Below are positions 1-7,913 of a stretch of DNA of 64,000 nucleotides, one piece after another (position 1 is the first letter of the stretch; every line of letters begins with the position of its first letter). The stretch comes from Myxococcales bacterium 68-20 (lineage in GTDB: Bacteria > Myxococcota_A > Polyangia > Polyangiales > Polyangiaceae). Under the pieces are notes generated by a model, which was given only the letters and a program-made list of their open reading frames with translations, did no database searches and was not told the origin of the DNA. The position numbers and the translations under genes were made by a program. Location: positions 248,001 through 312,000 of the forward strand of contig MKVQ01000042.1 of assembly GCA_001899635.1 (NCBI GenBank). The letters are read 5' to 3'.

Positions 1-897
1 CGCGTCCCTCTGCGCGGAGTTGGTTTGGTGCCAGTCACCGCCGCCCCACGAAAGGACGTCACCGTCGTCACGCAGCGCGAAGCCGACGCGCGTCGTCCCA
101 GCCCCTGCGAGCACGCGGTGGAAGCGGAGGTTCACCGGGCCGGCGACGCCGAACGGCCTCGGCAAGTATCCGCGTCCGAGCTGCAAGGCAGCGTTGTTGC
201 CCCAGCAGTGCATCCCGGCGCCTTCTCCGTCGGGCCCCAGCTCGCCGATCGCGCACGCGAACGTCCCGGCCACGTCGACGCGGGTGGCGAGAGGCAGTCC
301 TTGGACTCGCGAGGCAGTCGTGTGGGCGTCTCCATCGGCGACGACCCGGTCGGCGTCGAGCCCAAGCTGGCCGTACGTGTTCTCGCCCCAGCACATGACG
401 GAGCCGTCCGAGCGGCGGGCGCAGCTCGTTCCGGCGCTGCTGCGCCCGGAGACGCTGATCTGTGTGACGTCCGCGAGGTTCGTGACGGCCACGGGCTTGG
501 CGGAATACGGCGCGCCCGAGGCCCCACCGTCCGGAGCGCCGGCGGTCATCGGCGTCTCCGCGCCGAGCTGGCCGCTCGAGTTGCTGCCCCAGCACCGGAC
601 CGTCTTGTCGGAGAGGAGTGCACAGACGTGACTTCCGCTGCTCGCCGAGAGCGCGATGACGCACGGAGAGACCTTGCACGTGACTTCGCCGGAGAAGCTC
701 GACGTCGGGGTGCCGGCGTCCTCGACATCGACGTCAACGTCGCCGAGCGCGCTGTCGGGAGCGCCTCCTGCGTCGTCGATGATACCGACGGTGACGTCAT
801 TGCCGTCCGAGCATGCCCCCGAGAGCATGCCCGCGGTCAGGAGAGCGAGCAGAGCAGCGCGACGTACCGACGAGAAATGGGATGAGGCGTGGAGCAT
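1..897 (-). CDS. RCC1-repeat lipoprotein, 3' end outside window
   Basis: Predicted exported lipoprotein; 299 codons are visible and the reading frame is open to the window edge. It starts with a signal peptide ending in a lipobox (LSGAC, acceptor Cys at about residue 29), then an Asp/Ala/Gly-rich spacer, then RCC1-type units marked by the C-x-CWG-x-N-x3-QLG pattern (for example VRCWGSNSSGQLG and VMCWGENTYGQLG). RCC1 units of this kind fold as a seven-bladed propeller; partner and function are unknown. It is the last visible gene of cassette A, 5 bases downstream of the preceding propeller gene. The RCC1 gene of cassette B (30421-31788) occupies the same place in the order. Family call is firm, role is not. 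Confidence 0.85.
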   Translation of the reverse strand, partial: MLHASSHFSSVRRAALLALLTAGMLSGACSDGNDVTVGIIDDAGGAPDSALGDVDVDVEDAGTPTSSFSGEVTCKVSPCVIALSASSGSHVCALLSDKTVRCWGSNSSGQLGAETPMTAGAPDGGASGAPYSAKPVAVTNLADVTQISVSGRSSAGTSCARRSDGSVMCWGENTYGQLGLDADRVVADGDAHTTASRVQGLPLATRVDVAGTFACAIGELGPDGEGAGMHCWGNNAALQLGRGYLPRPFGVAGPVNLRFHRVLAGAGTTRVGFALRDDGDVLSWGGGDWHQTNSAQRDA

Positions 898-902
898 GGC
901 GA

Positions 903-2123
903 TCACTTCTGAGCTCCCTTGTCGACGTTGCGATGCAGCGCGACGTTCTCACCGACGACCCAGACGTCGTCGGGGCCGCTGCCGGAGACCGCGTGCAGAT
1001 GGCTCGCGAGGACGTCCCAGGAATTGGTGGTGGCGGTGATGGCGAGCTCCGAGCCGTCCCAGTGATGGATCCTGCCGAACGTCCCCGCGAACCAGACGTC
1101 GTTCGGCCCGCTCCCCCAGATATCGGAGATGCGCTTGAGGCCGCCGCTCATGGTCACTCGTTGTTCGGACCACTTCAGGGCAGGATCGGTGAGGCTCGCC
1201 GTTCCGTGAACGAAGCCGCGGCCTCCGCGCAGCCAGACGTTCTGCCGATCGTAGGCCCACACCGACGAGAAGGTGTTGCCCGAGGCATAATTCTCCGTAC
1301 CCGCGCCGACGGTCTGACGCTCCCAGCCGTCGCCTTTGTCGAGGAAGAGCGCGCCGCCGTAGGAGAGCCAATCCGTCGACTGGCCGGAGACCCATATGTC
1401 GAAGCCCGCGCACCATACGTGGTGGAGGTCGAGCATCGCGCCGGGGCTCGACGTGGTCCACGACGGATGGCCGTCCTCTCCGGTCTCGCCGCTCCAGCGG
1501 AGGACCGTGCCCGACGAGCCGACGATCGCGACGTTGCGAGGACGCTCCGCGTCGCGAGCTCCCTCGCAGATGCCCAGCAGATCGGTCGTGACGCCGCTCG
1601 GGATCTCCGCCCAGCCGGTCCCGTTGGGAGCATGGAAGATCGCGCCCTGGCCACCGACGGCCCACAGGGCTCCTTCGTGGTCGCCCCATACGCCGTAGAG
1701 GGGCTTTCCCGCGTCCCATACGACCGACCAGAGCGTCCCGTTCCAGCGGAGAACCAGGCCTTGCTCACTGACCGCCCAGGCGTCGTTCGGAGCCGGCACC
1801 CAGACGTCCATCAGCGAGAGCTTCCCGCCGTCCGGGATCGGCAGCGGTGTCTTGCACCAGTCCACCGTGCAAGGATCGACTCCGGCCTCACCGGAGTCGA
1901 CGGCGATGCCCGCGTCGGGATCGGCGGCGCCGTCGAGGTCATCGTTCGGTCGCGATGCATCCTCGATCACGCCGGCGCCGCCGTCGTCTCGAGGCGCCGC
2001 CGGTTCGGAGGCGTCCATCCCGTCGTTCGCGCACGCGATGAGGAGCAGTACCGCCGCCGAGCTGCCTGCGACGAGGAGGAGCGCTCCTCCCGCCCCCATG
2101 TTTCGTAGGTTCGTTCCGCTCAT
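903..2123 (-). CDS. Propeller-repeat lipoprotein (W-x5-DVW-x-VG units)
   Basis: Secreted or surface lipoprotein of unknown role. The ATG at 2123 is preceded by a perfect AGGAGG with 7-8 base spacing, which decides the start over an upstream in-frame codon at 2180. Residues 1-31 form a signal peptide with a Cys after LLLIA. An acidic Pro/Asp/Ala spacer follows, then a CTVDWCKTPLP segment and about seven repeats such as IWGSGPNDVWFAG and VSGSGPDDVWVVG, each followed by a GxxxHW-type strand. Seven units suggest a seven-bladed beta-propeller (inference). The start overlaps the preceding gene's stop (ATGA), so it is co-translated in cassette A. A closely similar CSNAGWCKTSLP segment occurs in the cassette B protein at 29043-30446. 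Confidence 0.85.
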   Translation of the reverse strand: MSGTNLRNMGAGGALLLVAGSSAAVLLLIACANDGMDASEPAAPRDDGGAGVIEDASRPNDDLDGAADPDAGIAVDSGEAGVDPCTVDWCKTPLPIPDGGKLSLMDVWVPAPNDAWAVSEQGLVLRWNGTLWSVVWDAGKPLYGVWGDHEGALWAVGGQGAIFHAPNGTGWAEIPSGVTTDLLGICEGARDAERPRNVAIVGSSGTVLRWSGETGEDGHPSWTTSSPGAMLDLHHVWCAGFDIWVSGQSTDWLSYGGALFLDKGDGWERQTVGAGTENYASGNTFSSVWAYDRQNVWLRGGRGFVHGTASLTDPALKWSEQRVTMSGGLKRISDIWGSGPNDVWFAGTFGRIHHWDGSELAITATTNSWDVLASHLHAVSGSGPDDVWVVGENVALHRNVDKGAQK

Positions 2124-3334
2124 CGTGTGCCTCCTGTCGGACCGCGTCGATGAAGGAGCACGCGCTGTCCCACGACCCATACGTCATCCGGACCGCTCCC
2201 CCAGACGCCCCAGAGCGTCGTCGAGGGCGGTAGCGAGGGGACCCGCGAGCGAGACCAGCTCGAACCGTCACCGCGCAGGATGGTGCCCTCGTCGCCGACG
2301 GCCCATACGTCCGTGGCGCTGCTCGCCCAGACCGCGCGGAGGGCGTTCGTCGTCTTGGAGTCGGAGTGAGCCCAGCGGAGCGCTCCCGCCGCGTCATACG
2401 TGAAGTGTCGGATCGTGCCGTGGTCCCCTACGGCCCAGACGTCATCGGCCCTCGTCCCACCGACGGCGTTCAGGTTCGCGCGCGTGTTGCTGTTGACCTG
2501 GGACCACTGCACCATGCCACCCCAGTAGCCGTCGGTGTGGAAGATCCGGCCGCTCTCTCCGACCATCCAGATGTCGCGCGAGCTCGTCCCCCAGATCCCC
2601 GAGAGGTTGGACCCTATGGATCCGCCGCGCTCTCCGAACGCCTCGGTCAGCTTCGGCCCTCCGGAGGCCCAGCCCTCGGCGCGCGAGCACTGGTCGAATG
2701 CAAGGGCCCCAGGCGCGCCGGTCAGGGCCTGGAGGACCCAAACGTCCGTGGAGGTGCCGCCCCAGACCGCGCGCAGGCCGATTGGCAAGAACGAAGTCGT
2801 TCCTGCGCGCTTGATGACTTCGAAGCTCGAAAAGGCCGCTCCGTTGTCGGTCCAGCCGCTCGAATGGAAGAGCTCGGTTGCGCTGAAGGCCCACACATCG
2901 TCGGGGCCGCTCCCCCAGATACCGTAGAGCGGCTTCGGCTGACCGGCATCGGTCGCCACGCGCTCAGCACTCCACGTGGTGCCATCCCAGTGGAAGACGG
3001 CTCCATTCGAGCCGACGGTCCATACGTCGTTGGGGCCGCTCCCCCAGATCCCGTAGAGAGCCGCCTTGTCGTCGGGCATGTCCACGCGACACCACCCGTC
3101 TTCGCTGCAACGCTCGCTCGCCGGCGCATCTCCGCCGTCCGGAAATGCTTCGCCCAGCGCCGAGCCGTCAACCGCGGAAGCGTCCACGAGAGGCTCACCG
3201 CCGTCGCCGGGCTGGACTTCACTCTCGCTCGCTTTTTCCGTACCGGCGGCGCACCCGACGGTGCGTACGCCGAGCATGAGCGCTGCGGTCAGGAGAAGGG
3301 CTCTCTGTCGAGCGTCAGGGCTCCGCGCTCTCAT
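2120..3334 (-). CDS. Propeller-repeat lipoprotein, seven WGSGPNDVW units
   Basis: Predicted lipoprotein of 404 residues. ATG at 3334 overlaps the stop of the Cys-rich gene (ATGA) and opens a signal peptide with Cys after RTVG. A Glu/Asp/Gly-rich spacer precedes a CSEDGWCRVDMP segment. There are then seven clear units: IWGSGPNDVWTVG, IWGSGPDDVWAFS, VWGGTSTDVWVLQ, IWGTSSRDIWMVG, VGGTRADDVWAVG, VWASSATDVWAVG and VWGSGPDDVWVVG. The count matches a closed seven-bladed propeller (inference). An in-frame ATG lies further upstream at 3424 but would add an Arg-rich stretch incompatible with export. Function unknown; likely a surface or periplasmic binding scaffold co-produced with its neighbours. Confidence 0.85.
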   Translation of the reverse strand: MRARSPDARQRALLLTAALMLGVRTVGCAAGTEKASESEVQPGDGGEPLVDASAVDGSALGEAFPDGGDAPASERCSEDGWCRVDMPDDKAALYGIWGSGPNDVWTVGSNGAVFHWDGTTWSAERVATDAGQPKPLYGIWGSGPDDVWAFSATELFHSSGWTDNGAAFSSFEVIKRAGTTSFLPIGLRAVWGGTSTDVWVLQALTGAPGALAFDQCSRAEGWASGGPKLTEAFGERGGSIGSNLSGIWGTSSRDIWMVGESGRIFHTDGYWGGMVQWSQVNSNTRANLNAVGGTRADDVWAVGDHGTIRHFTYDAAGALRWAHSDSKTTNALRAVWASSATDVWAVGDEGTILRGDGSSWSRSRVPSLPPSTTLWGVWGSGPDDVWVVGQRVLLHRRGPTGGTR

Positions 3335-4464
3335 TTCAGGACTCCGTCGGGGCAGGGCTCGGTGGCGCAGACGCCGTCGATGCATGCTTGTCCCGTCTCG
3401 CACGACGCGCCGCAGGCGCCGCAATTCCGCGGGTCTTTGAAAATATCGACCTCACATCCGTCCAACGCGACCTGATTGCAATCGAAATATCCAGCCTGAC
3501 ATGAGAAGCCACATCGACCGAATTCGCATTTAGCGATTGAGTTGGGTCGCTCCGCACATCGGAGCCCGCACGAGCCACAATGCGTGACATCGGTCTCGAA
3601 GCCGGGCATACAATCGCAGCCGGATGGCCCGGGATCGCATTGACACGTCCCGTTGATGCAGGCCTCGCCCGCGGCACACTCCTTACCGCAGTCGCCGCAG
3701 TTCTTTGGATCCCTGCGGACGTTGACCTCGCAGCCGTCGGTCCGGTCATTGTTGCAATCGGCCCAATCAGTATTGCATTGGAGATGATTGCATGTACCGT
3801 CATTGCACCCGTACGCCATGCGCGGAGGCGGGGGAGGGAATCCGGCCGGATTCGGGGAGCACCAATTGGAGCATGCGCCGCAGTTGTTCGGGTCGTTCTT
3901 GAGGTTCACGCATCGATTGAAGCAGAAGACCTCGTCAGGCTTGCACGATGTGCACTTCCCAGCCTCGCAGATCGAGCCGGCTGGGCAGACGTCGCCGCAT
4001 CCACCACAGTTTTGATTCGTACCGAGAGTGGTCTCACAGCCGTCTTCGATCCGGCCGTTGCAGTCGGCGCCATTGAGTTGGGTGTTACACGTCATCTGGC
4101 AAGCGCCACCCACACACTTCCATACCGCACGGAAGTCGTTGGTTCTCCATGAGTCCGTCGGGCACGCGTTGCCACAGCTCCCGCAGTTGAGCGGGTCGAT
4201 GGAAAGATCGATGTCGCAAAGGAACTTCGAGTCCGAGCACGTATCGAACGGCGCTTGGCACTTCGCCGACGCGCACATGGGGACGAGCGGCGGCATCGAC
4301 GCGTCCTCCCCCTCGGAGGCTGTTTCGCCTGCATCGGAGGACGGGATGAAGGTCGGAGCGGGATCGTCCACGCCGAATCCGAGCGACTCGCGGCTCGAGC
4401 ACGCTGGAATGACGACGGATGCGAGTGTAAGGGCGAGCGCTGGCCCTAGGATGCGTTGATTCAC
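3331..4464 (-). CDS. Cys-rich repeat lipoprotein (NCGxCG units)
   Basis: Exported Cys-rich lipoprotein, about 377 residues from a GTG at 4464 with GAGGAG 7 bases upstream. An ATG at 4503 overlapping the preceding stop is the alternative start and would give an unusually long signal sequence. The lipobox is VIPAC. The mature part carries six units built around NCGxCGxxC (NCGSCGNAC, NCGGCGDVC, NCGACSNWC, NCGDCGKEC, HCGSCGLRC, NCGACGASC) alternating with DCNxxxxDGCE elements. The repeat is common in myxobacterial surface proteins, and annotations naming such proteins tryptophan synthase are unsupported. The disulfide-rich pattern suggests an extracytoplasmic location. It is the first lipoprotein gene after the sigma/membrane-partner pair and the counterpart of 26666-27853. 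Confidence 0.85.
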   Translation of the reverse strand: MNQRILGPALALTLASVVIPACSSRESLGFGVDDPAPTFIPSSDAGETASEGEDASMPPLVPMCASAKCQAPFDTCSDSKFLCDIDLSIDPLNCGSCGNACPTDSWRTNDFRAVWKCVGGACQMTCNTQLNGADCNGRIEDGCETTLGTNQNCGGCGDVCPAGSICEAGKCTSCKPDEVFCFNRCVNLKNDPNNCGACSNWCSPNPAGFPPPPPRMAYGCNDGTCNHLQCNTDWADCNNDRTDGCEVNVRRDPKNCGDCGKECAAGEACINGTCQCDPGPSGCDCMPGFETDVTHCGSCGLRCAERPNSIAKCEFGRCGFSCQAGYFDCNQVALDGCEVDIFKDPRNCGACGASCETGQACIDGVCATEPCPDGVLK

Positions 4465-4499
4465 TATGGTTCTCCTCGGGAATCCGGAGAGCGACTGCG

Positions 4500-5315
4500 T
4501 CATCGAATAGGCGTGAGCGGGTCCTCAGGGGCGAGACCGACGCTCCGTAGCGTCGTGGCAACACGACGCGCGAACAGGCCTTGCGGGTGCTGAGCCAGGA
4601 AGCGATCGCCGAGCCTGCGCGCTTCGTCGCCTCGCCCGCTTCGTGCGAGCGCCTCGATACGAAGCACCGCTACCTCGACGGAGAACGCGCCCGCGGGGAA
4701 CTCGGCGTCGTACGCGTCGAGCTCGTGGAGGGTGCGCGCGGCCTCACCTCCCGCGAGCGCCGAGCGAGCGGCCGTCACGCGGGCGAGCTCGCGACCGAGC
4801 GTCGACTCGGCAGGCGAAGCCGCCGTCGCTGCGCTGGGCGCAGTGCGCACGGCGCGAAGTGCAGGCACGGGGCGGTTCGGCGCCGGTACGTCGATCGCTT
4901 CGCTCGCCGGCCGCGGCGTATCCGACGACGGCTGCGGCGAGGGCACGGCCGCCGGCTGTGCGACCGTCGCCGGTGTCTCCGTCGTGGCGACCGGATCGAC
5001 AGGAGCCACGACCGCCGGCGAGGGCGAGGGTGCGGGTGCGGGTGCGCTCGCATCGCCGCTGCCGTACATGCTCACGACGACCGCCACGGCGCCGACGGCG
5101 AGCGCGACGCCCATGACTTGAGCGACTCGCGCTCCGGCCCCACCCCGGGGCGAAGCTCGCCCGGTCATGCCCGACGAAGGCGCCAGGCTCAGGGCCGCGA
5201 GCAGCTGCTCCCGCCCCGCGGGGGGAGGCACGTCGTCGCGCGCCGAATCGAGGACGTCTTGCTCGAGCTGATCGAGCATGTTGCCCTCGAGCGACACATC
5301 GTCGAGCTCGGCCAC
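4500..5315 (-). CDS. Putative anti-sigma or sigma-partner membrane protein
   Basis: Single-pass membrane protein predicted to partner the upstream ECF sigma factor. Start is GTG at 5315, 1 base after the sigma stop, with AAGGAG about 7 bases upstream; the longer frame reaching 5621 has Arg/Ser-rich out-of-frame composition. Residues 1-60 are an acidic cytoplasmic region (DQLEQDVLDSARDD). A hydrophobic helix of about 20 residues (VMGVALAVGAVAVVVS) follows, then a Pro/Ala/Thr-rich linker. The C-terminal part of about 90 residues is helical, Ala/Arg/Leu-rich and repeat-like (RTLHELDAYDAEFP, RGDEARRLGDRFL). No His-x3-Cys-x2-Cys zinc anti-sigma motif is visible. The role is inferred from position and topology only. 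Confidence 0.7.
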   Translation of the reverse strand: MAELDDVSLEGNMLDQLEQDVLDSARDDVPPPAGREQLLAALSLAPSSGMTGRASPRGGAGARVAQVMGVALAVGAVAVVVSMYGSGDASAPAPAPSPSPAVVAPVDPVATTETPATVAQPAAVPSPQPSSDTPRPASEAIDVPAPNRPVPALRAVRTAPSAATAASPAESTLGRELARVTAARSALAGGEAARTLHELDAYDAEFPAGAFSVEVAVLRIEALARSGRGDEARRLGDRFLAQHPQGLFARRVATTLRSVGLAPEDPLTPIR

Positions 5316-5316
5316 G

Positions 5317-5904
5317 TCAGACTCCTTTCCTTCGCGCGCGAAGGCGGTTGATGCCTGCCTGGAAGTCTTCGCGAGCGCGCCGCAGGCGCGACACCACCGT
5401 GCTGACCGGGATCTGCAGGGTCGCAGAGACCTCGGCGGGCGACTGCTCCTCGAGGACGGACAATACGAAGACGGCACGACGCTCGTCCGGCATGCTGGCG
5501 AGAATCTCGTCGAGCGCTGCACGTGCATCTGCGCGATCGAGACGGGCCTCCGCCGCCGGCGGGACGACTTGCATCTGCGGAGCCTCCTCCTCGGGCACCT
5601 CGCGGAGGTTCGCGCGTGCACGGCGCACGTTGGCGGCGACGCGCATCACGATCCCGAAGATGTACGAGCGCTCCTTTCCGGCCTCGACGTTCGGGAGCTT
5701 GCCGGAGAGCACGATGAAGACCTGCTGGGTGGCATCGTCCGTCTCCGGCGGAGAGACTCCGAGCCTTCGCAGCGAGCGCCAGACGAAGTCGTAGTGCTCG
5801 AGCACCATCCCGCGCAGACGTTCGTCCGCCGAAGGATCCCTCTTCGAGGATGCACCTTCGACCTCTTCGAACGACGGTCTCGCGATGGTGGACACAGCGG
5901 CCAA
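5317..5904 (-). CDS. ECF-type RNA polymerase sigma factor
   Basis: Sigma-70 family factor with only regions 2 and 4, as in ECF sigmas; 195 residues. Region 2 covers about residues 30-100 (EHYDFVWRSLRRLGV, DDATQQVFIVL, YIFGIVMRVAANVRR). Region 4 covers about 128-185 (ILASMPDERRAVFVL, SPAEVSATLQIPVSTVVSRLRRAREDF), where the helix-turn-helix is obvious. The start is TTG at 5904 with GGAGG 9 bases upstream; a GTG at 5895 is possible. It leads a run of genes on the minus strand (membrane partner, Cys-rich, two propellers, RCC1) with gaps of 1-35 bases or overlaps. Control of this lipoprotein cassette by the factor is the simplest inference. The ECF subgroup was not determined. Confidence 0.92.
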   Translation of the reverse strand: MAAVSTIARPSFEEVEGASSKRDPSADERLRGMVLEHYDFVWRSLRRLGVSPPETDDATQQVFIVLSGKLPNVEAGKERSYIFGIVMRVAANVRRARANLREVPEEEAPQMQVVPPAAEARLDRADARAALDEILASMPDERRAVFVLSVLEEQSPAEVSATLQIPVSTVVSRLRRAREDFQAGINRLRARRKGV

Positions 5905-6010
5905 CGACCTAAGCCTCCATCGAGAGCAATGTCGACCGACGCGAAGGACGCGTCGAAAATCGTCAGCAGTACCCTCGAACTTCCGCGTCGGGCCAGCAGA
6001 AGCTCAGCCG

Positions 6011-7075
6011 TCATCGCAAATGGGCCACGAATCCGAGCCCCATGAACGGCGATACCGATGGGGCTCGGTAGGCGACGGGCTCGGCGTAGGGCTCGAAGAA
6101 GAGCTCCTTTCGCAACGCCGGCGCCCGCGCCCCGACCATCATCTCGACGGAGAAAAAGGGCAGCGGCCGCCACGCGATCCTGGCAGAGCCGCCAAGGCTG
6201 AGCCAGAGGTAGGACGCTTCGACCACGGGGCGAGGCACGACGACGCTCGCCTCCAGATGGCCGATCTCGGCATTGAAGCACGGGCCGACCCGGAGCTCTT
6301 GCTCTCGAAGGAGGTCCGCGCACCCGGCCAGGGTGAGCTCGCTCCAGCGGATCGCTACGACGCCGCGGGACGACGAGATCGCTTCTCGGGTGCTCCGCGC
6401 GACGCCCACACGAAGCGTCGGATCGAGCGGCGCCGCAAAGGCGAGCTGCGCAAACCATGTCCCCATGAGGACGGCGTTGCGATTGCCATTGAGCTCGACG
6501 CCGGCCCCCAGACCTGCCGCAACGTGCTTGCGCCGGGAAACGGAAGGCGGAGCGACGCGTCGGGCAGGACGACGGGCGGCCGGCGCGCTCGCCTTGGGCG
6601 TGCTCGCGAGCGCCGGCGGCTCGGTGGAGCCCGCGACGCTCGGCTCTTCGGATCCCTCGGACGACGACGTGATGCGCTCGGCCTCCTCGCCGATGGCGAT
6701 CGCCGCCATCATGCTCAACGCTGCGACGACGTCCTCGCAGGAGGTCGAGGACGCGTTCCGGTGCACGCTCACACCTGCGAACGAGAGGACGATCGTGCCG
6801 TCACTGACGGCATCTCGTCGCTCGACCCGAACTGCGAGATCGATCGCCGGCTCGTCACCGCCTGCCTCCCGGATGTGCCCGAGATGGGCCTCCAGGCGCT
6901 CGCGCATGCGCGGCGTCGTCGGACAGCCGTCGTGAAGCGACTCCGAGATCCGGACCGCCACGGGCAGCGGCTCTGCCGCGGAGGACACCTTGGCCCCGAA
7001 GGCGATCGCCAGGACGACCGCCATTGCCGGCGCCAAGCGCCGTCCAGCTCTCGTCTTTCCTCCGCTGAGACACAC
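6011..7075 (-). CDS. Secreted protein with predicted beta-barrel-like C terminus, unknown
   Basis: Unrecognised exported protein upstream of the sigma gene, same strand, 106 bases away. Start is uncertain. GTG at 7075 gives a normal signal peptide (basic KTRAGRR, hydrophobic core, cleavage near VSSAAE); TTG 7036 and ATG 7024 lack the basic n-region. The N-terminal half has a compact domain (PVAVRISESLHDGCP, MRERLEAHLGHIRE, SCEDVVAALSMMAAIAIG) and then a Pro/Ala/Arg linker. The C-terminal 170 residues alternate hydrophobic and polar residues with aromatics (VGPCFNAEIGHLEASVVV, SYLWLSLGGSARIAW), as in small outer-membrane barrels. The layout is common among uncharacterised myxobacterial envelope proteins. 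Possibly the first gene of the cassette A transcription unit. Confidence 0.7.
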   Translation of the reverse strand: MCLSGGKTRAGRRLAPAMAVVLAIAFGAKVSSAAEPLPVAVRISESLHDGCPTTPRMRERLEAHLGHIREAGGDEPAIDLAVRVERRDAVSDGTIVLSFAGVSVHRNASSTSCEDVVAALSMMAAIAIGEEAERITSSSEGSEEPSVAGSTEPPALASTPKASAPAARRPARRVAPPSVSRRKHVAAGLGAGVELNGNRNAVLMGTWFAQLAFAAPLDPTLRVGVARSTREAISSSRGVVAIRWSELTLAGCADLLREQELRVGPCFNAEIGHLEASVVVPRPVVEASYLWLSLGGSARIAWRPLPFFSVEMMVGARAPALRKELFFEPYAEPVAYRAPSVSPFMGLGFVAHLR

Positions 7076-7197
7076 GCGAGCATGAAGGAGAGCATGGTGA
7101 GCTGCCGAGCGCAGCCTCCGAGCGCGTATGAGGTCCGGCGGCTGAGGTATCTGCCCTTGCCTCGTCAGGGGGTCTCGCGATTGCAAGGGGACGCGGG

Positions 7198-7629
7198 ATG
7201 ACCCAACGGACAAGCAACAAGAAGCGCTGGTCGCACCACGTGATGGAAACGAGCGACGCCCTGGACCTCGAGCAGGACATCTTCCGCTCGGGAAGCGCGC
7301 GCGAGATCGCGAGCTCACTGAAACGATCCGCGGAACGCAGCCGACGGCGCAAGGCGGCGCCGTTCCGTTCCGCGATGTCGATGCTCGTCTTCTACATCAA
7401 CCGAGCAGGAAAGAACCTGTCACCGTCGCGTCTTCGGACACTCGAGCGCGCGAAGGACGAGCTGCGCGTGTTGTTCGGTCGTACGCCGGCGCGCACGCGG
7501 ACCGCGGCAGCACCGAAGGCCCGGAGCCGACGGCCGGCAGCGCCGAAGCGCGCGACTCGGCACACGACGAGCCCCGCTCGACCGACCCCGCGACGACGTT
7601 CAACGACAGGCGCGAGCAAGAACGCGTGA
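7198..7629 (+). CDS. DUF3175 family protein
   Basis: 143-residue basic protein. The N-terminal 95 residues match DUF3175 as I know the family: KKRWSHHVMETSDALDLEQ, an SAREIASSLKRSAERSRRRK segment, SAMSMLVFYINRAGKNL and LERAKDELRVLFGR. The last 50 residues are a low-complexity Ala/Arg/Pro/Thr/Lys tail resembling a histone-like nucleic-acid-binding extension. That tail is unlike the core family, which usually ends near the FGR segment. ATG 7198 has no strong Shine-Dalgarno. Divergent from the gene at 6011-7075. Biochemical function is unknown; the tail suggests binding to DNA or another polyanion (inference). Confidence 0.85.
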   Translation: MTQRTSNKKRWSHHVMETSDALDLEQDIFRSGSAREIASSLKRSAERSRRRKAAPFRSAMSMLVFYINRAGKNLSPSRLRTLERAKDELRVLFGRTPARTRTAAAPKARSRRPAAPKRATRHTTSPARPTPRRRSTTGASKNA

Positions 7630-7810
7630 GCTCCTCGGAGCGCGTCGATGTTTCGCTCGCGCCGGTCCGTCGCGCTGTTCGCGATGGAGCTCCTCCGAGT
7701 GACGGGACGGATCGTCCCTCCACCCACGAGCAGCCGGCCGACGAGTCGAGCTCGCGAAGTGCGTCTTCGCTGCAGAGCTCATCGCCCCGTCCGTCCGGGT
7801 GACGGCGGGC

Positions 7811-7855
7811 GTTCTCGGTAGGGCGAGAACGGGCGTTCTCGCGCGGCTCGAGAAC
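7811..7855. promoter_or_regulatory. Four alternating GTTCTCG/CGAGAAC half-sites
   Basis: Half-sites GTTCTCG (7811-7817), CGAGAAC (7824-7830), GTTCTCG (7835-7841) and CGAGAAC (7849-7855) sit in the gap upstream of the lipoprotein at 7914. The two central sites form CGAGAACG-GG-CGTTCTCG. Its core, GAAC-N4-GTTC, has the spacing of LexA-type SOS boxes of the Gram-positive class. The outer pairs can each form a 7-8 bp hairpin. Operator versus attenuator cannot be decided from sequence. Confidence 0.5.
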
Positions 7856-7913
7856 CCCCAGTGATCACGCGGGTCGAGGCCCGGCACTCGAGTTGCACGA
7901 GGCTCGGATCGTC

